This document shows, one piece after another, positions 15,975-21,926 of a stretch of 21,926 nucleotides of DNA. The DNA comes from Verrucomicrobiales bacterium (GTDB lineage Bacteria > Verrucomicrobiota > Verrucomicrobiae > Limisphaerales > UBA1100), in assembly GCA_002721895.1 (NCBI GenBank), contig PBLV01000014.1, positions 9,660 through 31,585 of the forward strand, in the 5' to 3' direction. A model generated the notes under the pieces. The model was not told the DNA's origin. It saw nothing but the letters and a program-made list of their open reading frames with translations, and made no database searches. A program made the position numbers and the translations under genes. How positions within the stretch are numbered: the first letter of the stretch is position 1; every line of letters begins with the position of its first letter.

Positions 15975-16925
15975 TTATTTTTTCAAGTTAAACCGATGGA
16001 TGCGGCCGAACACAGTGTACTCGGCCACGAAAAGATCGCCGACGTTATTGAAGGCCACACCGTGCGGGGCGGAGAAAAAGCCGGGGCGCCATTTGGCCGG
16101 GGGCAGCCGGTTGGTGGCGGTTTCGCCGGGAGCGGTGTTGTGCCCGAGGCGGGCGACGACTTTGCCGGCTTTGTCGTATAAGGTGGCACGGCCCTTGATT
16201 TCGCCGGCCACGGCGAGGTCACCATGCACGGCCACTGCAGCGGGGCGCAGGACGTCCTTGGCGTACACGCCGTGGAATTTGCCATCGAGCCCGATGTGGA
16301 TGAGGCGCAGCTTCTCGCGGTCGGCCCCGAGGATGCGCGGGGGATCATAGCGGGTATCGATGCAGATTTTGTGCAGCGTTTGGGAGCCGAGCAATTCGCG
16401 GCCGCCGATGCTCTTGATATATTTGCCGGCCTTGTCGAAGTGATGGATGTAATCGGTGGAGTAGCCGTCAACCACGAAGAGATCGCCGTTAGGAGCGACA
16501 TCCATACCGGTCAGGCGCATGCGGCCGTTGCGCTTAAACTTGGCTGGCACGGTGGCGGGCTTGATGTCCAACACCACCTTGCCGTCGAGCGTGAGCTTCA
16601 GGATGTTTTGGCCGCCAAGACGCGGGCCGTAGAGGTGCTCGCCGCTTTCGGTCTTGCGGATCACGAATCCATGAAAATCGTTCGGCGCATTGGGGACGTT
16701 GCGAAGGTAATCGCCCTTGTTGTCGTACACCTGCACCCCGGCCTTGGGGCCGCCCTGCACACTGACGTACACTTCGTTCTTGGAACTCACGGCAATGTCG
16801 CCGTGCATGCTGCCGATTTGTTTTTCGCCGGTGGGCATGGAGGCCCAGAATTTTTCCAGCATATATTCCGCGCCAAACGCCGGCCAGGCCAGAAGCGCCG
16901 TGAAGAGGGGGAGGAGTTTTTTCAT
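15975..16925 (-). CDS. Exported six-bladed beta-propeller (NHL/SMP-30-like) protein
   Basis: The protein has 316 residues with a signal peptide (MKKLLPLFTALLAWPAFGA, cut near residue 19). The rest is a series of propeller-blade strands of NHL/TolB-like type, visible as recurring G-D-I/L-x-V and F-D-K-A-G-K-Y segments, including NGDLFVVDGY and VGDLFVAEYT. No catalytic residues can be named with confidence. Members of this group in these phyla lie beside Gfo/Idh/MocA and DUF1080 genes and are thought to bind or process sugars or lactones. The open frame extends to 17018 inside the upstream gene, but ATG 16925, one base after that gene's stop, gives the signal peptide and is preferred. The downstream SDR starts one base after its own stop. 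Confidence 0.85.
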   Translation of the reverse strand: MKKLLPLFTALLAWPAFGAEYMLEKFWASMPTGEKQIGSMHGDIAVSSKNEVYVSVQGGPKAGVQVYDNKGDYLRNVPNAPNDFHGFVIRKTESGEHLYGPRLGGQNILKLTLDGKVVLDIKPATVPAKFKRNGRMRLTGMDVAPNGDLFVVDGYSTDYIHHFDKAGKYIKSIGGRELLGSQTLHKICIDTRYDPPRILGADREKLRLIHIGLDGKFHGVYAKDVLRPAAVAVHGDLAVAGEIKGRATLYDKAGKVVARLGHNTAPGETATNRLPPAKWRPGFFSAPHGVAFNNVGDLFVAEYTVFGRIHRFNLKK

Positions 16926-16926
16926 T

Positions 16927-18252
16927 TTAAACTTTCGGATACACCCATGGCTTGCGGTAGTCGCGCCGGAGTAGTTGATTCGCTTCGCGGTCGTTGAGGA
17001 TTTGTTCCTTGCCGCCATCCCATTCGAGACTGCGACCGAGCCGATAGGAAATCATGCCGAGCATCGGCAACACGGAGGAACGGTGCGCCGGTTCAATGTC
17101 GGCCGCCGGCGTGTGGTTATTATCGGCGATGGCCTTCATGAAATCCGCCCAGAGCGGCGGCAGATTGTGCCCGTCCTTTTCGTTGTCAAAACGCGGATCG
17201 CCGTGGGCTTTCTGGCCGTTTTTCTTGGCTGGATAAAAGGTCCAGCCATCGCGCCAACCGATGTGCAGGATACCCTCGGTGCCGTAAAAATATGCGCCGT
17301 AGCGGTGATGCTCACTGTTGTTCATCGCAAAGCGGCGATGCTCCCACGTGACGGTGAATTCCTCGTAATCATAAATCGCCACCTGCGAATCGGGCGTGTC
17401 GCTGGTCATGGCTTCGGCGTTGTTCACCGCCGCACCGCGCACCGGTCGGCCGCCGCTGGAGAAAACGCGCTTGGGATATTTCTCCTCACTCCACCACGTG
17501 ATCTGGTCCAGCCAATGCACGCCCCAGTCGCCGAGCGTGCCATTGGCATAGTCGAGAAAATGACGCCAACCGCCCGGATGCAGCCGGCGGTTGAAGGGCC
17601 GCTTGGGCGCCGGACCGCACCAGAGATCCCAGTCCATACCCACGGGCACAGGACTGTTCGGCGTGGGCTCCTCCTTGCCGCCGCCGCCGGTCACGAACAA
17701 TCGTACTTGACCGACCTTGCCCACTTTGCCGCTGCGCAGAAATTTCATCGCCTCCACATGATGCGGCCCGATGCGGCGGTGCAAACCCACCTGCACGACG
17801 CGTTTAGCCGCGCGTGCCGCGTTGAGGATCGCCCGGCTTTCCAACACGGTGTGTGCGGTGGGTTTCTCGAGAAACACATGGGCGCCCGCTTCAATCGCCG
17901 CTATCGCCGGCAGCGCGTGCCAATGATCCGGTGTGGCGATGATCACGATCTCCGGCTTCTCCTTGCCGAGCATTTCGCGAAAGTCATTGTACTTGCGCGG
18001 CTGATCGCCGTTGAGGTCAGTGACCTCCTCCGCGCTCACTTCGCGCGTCTGTTCGTTCACGTCGCAAATGCCCACCACCTTGCATTGGCCGTGCGCGATG
18101 GCGTCGCGCAAGATGTTCATGCCCCACCAGCCCGCGCCGATGATCGCGGTGCGATATTTTTTGCCGGGCGCTGCCAGCAACGGCATAGCGGCAAACGAAG
18201 CCGCCGTGGCGGCGGCAGAAGTTTTCAGGAAACGACGGCGTGAAGTTTGCAT
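16927..18252 (-). CDS. Tat-exported Gfo/Idh/MocA-family oxidoreductase
   Basis: The protein has 441 residues. A twin-arginine signal (S4-RRRFLK10, hydrophobic stretch to about 28) indicates export as a folded protein with bound cofactor. The Rossmann domain has I-I-G-A-G-W-W-G (37-44) and the family motif E129-K-P131 in VFLEKPTAH. A C-terminal alpha/beta substrate domain follows, with WHALP and GDWGVHWLD landmarks. The family uses NAD(P) to oxidise or reduce sugars, inositols or related compounds; exported forms are abundant in Planctomycetota and Verrucomicrobiota and some act through tightly bound NAD(P). The frame is open to 18291, overlapping the upstream gene, but ATG 18252 gives the Tat signal. 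It is separated from the upstream mrr stop by one base (TGACATG) and leads the propeller and SDR genes. Confidence 0.92.
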   Translation of the reverse strand: MQTSRRRFLKTSAAATAASFAAMPLLAAPGKKYRTAIIGAGWWGMNILRDAIAHGQCKVVGICDVNEQTREVSAEEVTDLNGDQPRKYNDFREMLGKEKPEIVIIATPDHWHALPAIAAIEAGAHVFLEKPTAHTVLESRAILNAARAAKRVVQVGLHRRIGPHHVEAMKFLRSGKVGKVGQVRLFVTGGGGKEEPTPNSPVPVGMDWDLWCGPAPKRPFNRRLHPGGWRHFLDYANGTLGDWGVHWLDQITWWSEEKYPKRVFSSGGRPVRGAAVNNAEAMTSDTPDSQVAIYDYEEFTVTWEHRRFAMNNSEHHRYGAYFYGTEGILHIGWRDGWTFYPAKKNGQKAHGDPRFDNEKDGHNLPPLWADFMKAIADNNHTPAADIEPAHRSSVLPMLGMISYRLGRSLEWDGGKEQILNDREANQLLRRDYRKPWVYPKV

Positions 18253-18253
18253 G

Positions 18254-19099
18254 TCAAATATTCTTAAACCACTCTTCATTAATGGAAACATTTTCGACCA
18301 TTTCTACAGACGTACCTAAACCGAGCTCTTTTAGTTTTTGAGCAAGCTCGTATCCATCCATCAAATCGATTGCTAGCGCCCCATCTCGTTGGGCTTCTGC
18401 GCGCGCGCTTCGTGTAAAACTTCCTGTGCTAATCAAAAGGTCCTTGTCTGCACGACCTTGGACCGCACCCCTAAAATCACGTACAACTGAACTTGAGACG
18501 CTTTCCTTATACCTTTTGCACTGGAAGACGACCCGAAATGTGATAATCGATCCAATTTTTAAAATGCCACTACCATCAATTCCTCCATCCCCAGTTTTTC
18601 CTGTGACTTCTACATTATTGAATCCGAGTTCTCTCAACAACCGTTGACTTAGTCTTTCAAAGGCTTCGGGATCAATTTTCTTAACCACAGTCAATAGCTT
18701 GTCTTGCCATTCGGCGTCATCCTCGTCTTCAATGGTTTTATCGCCTTCTAAGGCTCGCCCATTTTTACGGCTTTTACTGTCTAGAGCTGTTATCGTTCGC
18801 ACGACTTCTTTCTGATCAACCTTCTCGATTTTCCGCCCCTTTTCTGTTAAAGCCCATACTCCCCTCGAAGAGTTTTCGAGCAATCCATATCTTTTCAAGT
18901 AGTTCCGAGCCCATCTCAATCGGTAGTGAAGTTTGGTGGTTGTATCGCGATGAATATCGCTTACTTCTTCATTTGAAAGGTTGAGGATTTGAATGACATT
19001 CTCCTCGATTTCTGCGTTTGTAGCAGATCCACCCAGCTCTCTGAATGCCTCCAAACAAGGATTGAACAAATCGTCAAAAGTGTGCTCAAAAGTGCTCAT
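18254..19099 (-). CDS. Mrr-type (type IV) restriction endonuclease
   Basis: The 281-residue protein has the domain order of E. coli Mrr (304 residues): an N-terminal winged-helix Mrr_N domain (about 5-95, ending GVWALTEKGRKI), a charged linker (about 96-130), and a PD-(D/E)xK-type Mrr catalytic domain (about 135-260). Catalytic landmarks are the EAFERL helix, GDGGID with D175, and Q193-C-K195 in FQCKRYKE. Such enzymes cut DNA carrying foreign, usually methylated, bases and need no partner methylase. The gene is visibly AT-richer than its neighbours, which suggests transfer. Its TGA is one base from the ATG of the Gfo/Idh/MocA gene, making it the apparent first gene of that metabolic run. No other defence gene is nearby. 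Confidence 0.88.
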   Translation of the reverse strand: MSTFEHTFDDLFNPCLEAFRELGGSATNAEIEENVIQILNLSNEEVSDIHRDTTTKLHYRLRWARNYLKRYGLLENSSRGVWALTEKGRKIEKVDQKEVVRTITALDSKSRKNGRALEGDKTIEDEDDAEWQDKLLTVVKKIDPEAFERLSQRLLRELGFNNVEVTGKTGDGGIDGSGILKIGSIITFRVVFQCKRYKESVSSSVVRDFRGAVQGRADKDLLISTGSFTRSARAEAQRDGALAIDLMDGYELAQKLKELGLGTSVEMVENVSINEEWFKNI

Positions 19100-19175
19100 T
19101 TAAGGAACGCGCCGAGTATTGCCTGCGCCATGATGTGAGACAAACCAAAATCAACGGCGATAGTTTCCTTCTGAA

Positions 19176-19261
19176 TTCACCAATCAACATTCAGCAATAT
19201 TCAATTCTTCTTCAATCTGATTGATGGGTTATGAATATCGAATGGTGATTGTTGAAGTGAA
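19176..19261. repeat. Long imperfect inverted repeat between PQQ-propeller and mrr genes
   Basis: The arms are 19176-19203 and 19232-19261. Their matching cores are TTCAC, CAATCA-x-CATTC and ATATTCA on the left and their reverse complements on the right, with small indels. The 28-base centre carries a further small palindrome, TCAATC-T-GATTGA (19212-19224), so the whole can fold into one long hairpin. It begins three bases after the propeller stop on the minus strand. No T-run follows, so it is not a classical terminator. The AT-rich CAAT/ATTCA word pattern suggests a dispersed repeat element. Confidence 0.55.
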
Positions 19262-19263
19262 GA

Positions 19264-20463
19264 TCAGTCGCGCCGCAAATCCAAGCAAACCAAATGGCCT
19301 CTGGAATTGCGGCAATAGAGCCGGCCATTGGCCAGCACCGGCGCGGTCCAGCAATCCTTGTCCAACACCCGCGCGCGGCCGGTGGGCGCAAAACCCTTGG
19401 GTGTGGCTGGTGCCGTTATCAACGCGCCGGAACCGGTAAGCACGAGCAACCGTCCGTCCGCCGCGGTCAATGCGCCAAATCCCGTCGCCTGTTCCCAAGC
19501 CGCCTCGCCGGTCTTCCAGCTCACACAACGCAGCTTGCCCGGCCCGCCGCTGTCCCCATCAAAGCCGTACAAATAATCGCCGAGCTTCACTGCGGCATTC
19601 ATTTGCGTGGAGAGATTTTTATTTTTCCAAACCTCCGTCAACTCATCGCCGATTTTATACAGGCCACAGCCCTTGCGATAACCACTACCGACAAACACCT
19701 GATCGCCGTCCACAATCGCGTCGGCCGCGTTAACGCCGTAGCGGGTGAACCACCGCAGGCTCCAGGCCTCTCTGCCATCGGACACGCGTACGGCGGAATA
19801 GGCGCGCCCGCTACTCACCACCACGTGCGGCTGGCCGCCCAGCTGCATCGGCAACGGCGTGGCATAACCCGCCTCGCCATCGGCGGATTTCCAAAGTGTC
19901 TTGCCGGTTTTCAAATCCAACGCCACCCCAGCCACGCCGGCGTTGAGCAGCAACCGATCGCCCAACACGAGTGGCGATCCGTTGAATCCCCAAGTGGGAA
20001 CGCGCACTTTTTCCTCCCTGGCCAAATGGCGCGTCCAAACCACATCCACTTGGCCACCCTTTGCCGCCAGACAAAGCACCTCGCCCCATTTGCCGGCCAC
20101 ATAAATGCGGCCTTCATGCACCGTGGGCGTGCTGCCGGGGCCGCCAATATAAAACTTGGCGCCGAGATCGGACGCCCATTCGTGTTTCCACAATGCACGG
20201 CCCGTGCCGGCATCGATGCAATGCAACACATCTTTGCCCTTGGCATGGCCAAGCGTGTAGACGTACCCATTAGCCACGGCCACGGACGAAAACCCGATGC
20301 CGACCTGCGCCTCCCACAATCGTTTCGGGCCTTCTTCAGGCCAGTCTGTCAGCCAGTTTTTCTCGCGGGAAATACCGTCGTGATGCGGTCCGCGGAATTG
20401 CGGCCAGTCTTCAGCAGCCAACCACAATGGCGCCAGCAGGAGGAGAATGAGTTTGCGAATCAT
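19264..20463 (-). CDS. Exported PQQ-like beta-propeller repeat protein
   Basis: The protein has 399 residues. A signal peptide (about 1-17, MIRKLILLLLAPLWLAA) is followed at once by EDWPQFRGPHHDGIS, a start characteristic of outer PQQ-like propellers of Planctomycetota and Verrucomicrobiota. The remainder is a run of WD40-like PQQ blades with recurring G-x-x-LW motifs, such as DAGTGRALWKHEW, DLKTGKTLWKS and SWKTGEAAWEQ. Lacking a visible dehydrogenase active site, it is more likely a structural or binding propeller (as in BamB) than a PQQ enzyme. It diverges from the HIT-family gene and is followed by a long inverted repeat before mrr. Role unknown; probably extracytoplasmic. Confidence 0.88.
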   Translation of the reverse strand: MIRKLILLLLAPLWLAAEDWPQFRGPHHDGISREKNWLTDWPEEGPKRLWEAQVGIGFSSVAVANGYVYTLGHAKGKDVLHCIDAGTGRALWKHEWASDLGAKFYIGGPGSTPTVHEGRIYVAGKWGEVLCLAAKGGQVDVVWTRHLAREEKVRVPTWGFNGSPLVLGDRLLLNAGVAGVALDLKTGKTLWKSADGEAGYATPLPMQLGGQPHVVVSSGRAYSAVRVSDGREAWSLRWFTRYGVNAADAIVDGDQVFVGSGYRKGCGLYKIGDELTEVWKNKNLSTQMNAAVKLGDYLYGFDGDSGGPGKLRCVSWKTGEAAWEQATGFGALTAADGRLLVLTGSGALITAPATPKGFAPTGRARVLDKDCWTAPVLANGRLYCRNSRGHLVCLDLRRD

Positions 20464-20584
20464 GTTAAATCTTCAAATGCCCGTGCGAGTAGACGCCGAA
20501 CTTGGTGTTGTTGGCCGTCGCGGCCCTGTGCCCGCCAGAAATGTCCGCCGATTCATCACGCCGCCATCCTCCCTGCCAGCCCTC

Positions 20585-20597
20585 CACTTGGCAAGTG
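20585..20597. promoter_or_regulatory. Palindrome upstream of the HIT gene
   Basis: CACTTG-G-CAAGTG is a 6-bp inverted repeat with a one-base centre. It lies 25 bases before the HIT start in the 159-base divergent gap with the PQQ-propeller gene, where an operator would fit. A symmetric 13-mer can arise by chance, so this is tentative. Confidence 0.25.
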
Positions 20598-20622
20598 CGA
20601 GCGTGCAAGCTACAACCGTGGC

Positions 20623-21039
20623 GTGTTTAAACTGCATCCCCAATTACTGGCCGACTGCCACGTGCTCGGCCGGCTGCCAAGTGGCCACCTGCTGTTGCAT
20701 CGCAACGCGTCGGTGACCTGGTTTATTCTCGTGCCGGAAACCGATGCCGTGGACCTGCTCGATCTGCCCCAAGATCAATTGACCCAAATCATGGCCGATT
20801 GCCGCGCCATTTCGTCATACCTAAAGTCCAAACGCAAATATCCAAAAGTCAACTTCGGCGCCCTCGGCAATCTCGTGCCGCAGTTGCACCTGCACATCAT
20901 TGGCCGCACGCCGGATGACGCCTGCTGGCCCCAGCCGGTTTGGGGCAACCTGCCCGAAGGCCCGGCGTACAAGGCTGCTGTACTGGAATCCATCCGCACC
21001 CACTTCATCGAACATTGCAGCCTGCAACCGGCTGGATAA
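20623..21039 (+). CDS. HIT-family nucleotide-binding protein, QxHxH variant
   Basis: The protein has 138 residues. It matches a short HIT-domain family starting FKLHPQLLADCHVLG and containing WFILVPE, NFGALGNLVPQLHLHIIGR and a tail with W-x-x-PVWG. The HIT triad reads Q87-L-H89-L-H91-I-I, so the first His of HxHxHxx is Gln while the nucleophile position (H89) is kept. HIT proteins hydrolyse or transfer nucleotides from substrates such as AMP-NH2 or dinucleoside polyphosphates. GTG 20623 is chosen because it gives the family's usual N-terminus; the open frame runs far upstream, antisense to the PQQ-propeller gene, which is not coding. The SDR gene starts 10 bases downstream, so the two are likely co-transcribed. 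Confidence 0.8.
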   Translation: MFKLHPQLLADCHVLGRLPSGHLLLHRNASVTWFILVPETDAVDLLDLPQDQLTQIMADCRAISSYLKSKRKYPKVNFGALGNLVPQLHLHIIGRTPDDACWPQPVWGNLPEGPAYKAAVLESIRTHFIEHCSLQPAG

Positions 21040-21049
21040 CACTCCGCGC

Positions 21050-21841
21050 ATGGATCTCCAACTCAACGGTCAAGGCGTGGTGGTGCTCGGCGGGGGCAGC
21101 GGCATTGGGCGTGCCATTGCGGCGGCGTTTGCCGCGGAGGGCGCACGCGTGGGGGTGTTCGATCGCAGCCTGCGCTGCAGCAAATGGCCGGCGGATTTGC
21201 AGGTGGAATATGTGGTGGGCGACATTGCCGATTACAAGAGTGTGCAATCGGCGGCGACGGAGTTTGAAGAAAAGCTCGGCGGTGTGCGGCATGTGGTGTG
21301 CGCGGCCGGCATTGGATCGGGCAAGTTTGGGTTTCCCTTTTGGAACCTCGAACCGGCCGACTGGCCGCGCGTGTTGGAGGTCAATATCATGGGCATGGTC
21401 CACACCGCCCACGCCTTTGCGCCCGGGCTGCGCGAGACCGGCGAGGGGACGTTGCTGTTTCTCACATCGGTGGCGGCTCAAATCGGTTCGCCCACCGATC
21501 CGCCCTACAGCGCGGCCAAGGCGGCCGTGATCAATTTCATGCAGGTGATGGCCAAGGACCTGGCGCCGTTTAATGTGCGCGCCAATTGCCTTTCGCCCGG
21601 CATGGTCAAAACACCGCTCAACGAATCCGTGTGGGCCGCCGGCCAGAATCAATTGCCCGAGGGCGAACGTCAAAGCTACGAAGACTGGGCCGCGGCCAAG
21701 ATTAAAACCATTGCACCGCTCAGCCGCTGGCAGCAACCCGCCGAATTCGGTGCCATGGCTGCCTACCTCGCCTCGCCGCACGCCCACAATATCACCGGCC
21801 AAACGATCAACATCGACGGCGGGCAGGTGATGCATTCCTAG
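21050..21841 (+). CDS. SDR-family oxidoreductase
   Basis: This is a classical short-chain dehydrogenase of 263 residues. The cofactor loop is G14-G-G-S-G-I-G20, CAAG lies at 84-87 (in place of NAAG), and the catalytic residues are S140, Y153 and K157 (YSAAK). It has an NCLSPGMVKTP segment and the usual end NITGQTINIDGGQ. Substrate is unknown; the general look is that of 3-oxoacyl-ACP reductase or sugar-alcohol dehydrogenase types. ATG 21050 gives the standard short N-terminal strand; the frame extends upstream into the HIT gene but that part is not SDR-like. It shares only general SDR features with the enzyme at 15200 and is not a close copy. Confidence 0.9.
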   Translation: MDLQLNGQGVVVLGGGSGIGRAIAAAFAAEGARVGVFDRSLRCSKWPADLQVEYVVGDIADYKSVQSAATEFEEKLGGVRHVVCAAGIGSGKFGFPFWNLEPADWPRVLEVNIMGMVHTAHAFAPGLRETGEGTLLFLTSVAAQIGSPTDPPYSAAKAAVINFMQVMAKDLAPFNVRANCLSPGMVKTPLNESVWAAGQNQLPEGERQSYEDWAAAKIKTIAPLSRWQQPAEFGAMAAYLASPHAHNITGQTINIDGGQVMHS

Positions 21842-21900
21842 CCAAAATCCTTGCCAAAGCCACGTGCCGCGGGGAGAGTCGCCGCCGATTTACTTTTATT

Positions 21901-21926
21901 ATGAGCGAGAAAAAATGTCGTTGGGG
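21901..21926 (+). CDS. Partial CDS at right edge (first nine codons)
   Basis: An ATG at 21901 opens a frame reading MSEKKCRWG before the window ends. It lies 59 bases after the SDR stop on the same strand. No convincing Shine-Dalgarno is seen. A Cys-x-Trp start of this kind occurs in 3-methyladenine DNA glycosylase I, but nine residues are far too few to name it. Confidence 0.4.

Noticed and set aside
16975..18243. Plus-strand open frame opposite the Gfo/Idh/MocA gene
   Set aside because: The opposite strand encodes an intact Tat-exported oxidoreductase with family motifs; this frame has none.
13561..19099. A defence island around the Mrr gene
   Set aside because: The neighbours are metabolic, redox or sulfotransferase genes; no methylase, helicase, toxin or other defence gene is present.
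19294..20622. Long open frame on the plus strand leading into the HIT gene
   Set aside because: It is antisense to the well-supported PQQ-propeller gene and has no recognisable domain; only its last 138 residues are HIT-like.

Overview
The window reads as chromosomal DNA of a Verrucomicrobiota bacterium, most likely a Limisphaerales/Pedosphaera-type marine or aquatic lineage; a planctomycete is the main alternative. The case rests on family content, since no rRNA or marker gene is present. It holds a haem-binding DUF1549/DUF1553 protein, a CxPxR sulfatase with a HEAT-like tail, a DUF1080 protein, a Tat-exported Gfo/Idh/MocA oxidoreductase and an exported PQQ-type propeller beginning with a WPQFRGP-like motif. 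Coding density is high, and no gene-free stretch exceeds about 210 bases. I saw no rRNA, tRNA, CRISPR array, transposase or prophage gene.

Layout. (1) 80-2884 (-): exported dihaem DUF1549/DUF1553 protein with a golvesin/xanthan-lyase-like domain set inside its coiled coil; divergent from it, 3059-4159 (+): exported TlpA-like thioredoxin with an internally duplicated helical N-terminal half. (2) 4177-4210: strong, probably bidirectional terminator. (3) 7487->4260 (-): three-gene run of DUF1080 protein, class I glutamine amidotransferase-like protein and exported sulfatase. (4) 7569-8123 (-): AT-rich orphan two-TM protein whose N-terminus resembles that of GspF/PilC. (5) 8328-13564 (+): compact assimilatory sulfate operon cysI-cysH-cysD-cysN-cysC. 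(6) 13561-14400 (-): PAPS-type sulfotransferase, convergent with cysC and sharing a CTAG stop with it; 14451-15086 (-): 2-Cys peroxiredoxin with its own terminator. (7) 19099->15200 (-): an Mrr-type restriction endonuclease followed with 1-nt gaps by a Gfo/Idh/MocA oxidoreductase, a six-bladed-propeller (NHL-like) protein and an SDR. (8) 19264-20463 (-): exported PQQ-like propeller; divergent from it, a HIT-family protein and a second SDR (+), then the first nine codons of another gene at the right edge.

How it fits together. Much of the window concerns sulfur and polysaccharides. The exported sulfatase would release sulfate from glycans. The cys operon activates sulfate to APS and PAPS and reduces it to sulfide. 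The adjacent sulfotransferase could use the same PAPS to sulfate a cell-surface polymer. CysH has a single cysteine, in the ECGLH motif, so reduction should go through PAPS rather than APS, which makes CysC essential to the route. The DUF1080, Gfo/Idh/MocA, SDR and propeller genes are the usual kit for breakdown of oxidised or unusual sugars in these phyla, but no substrate can be assigned from sequence alone.

Nothing here is clearly a wholly new system. The best leads are the sulfotransferase whose start codon sits just after a terminator T-tract, the restriction enzyme at the head of a sugar-oxidoreductase operon, the GspF-N-like orphan membrane protein, the domain insertion in the DUF1549/1553 protein, and a long imperfect inverted repeat at 19176-19261.
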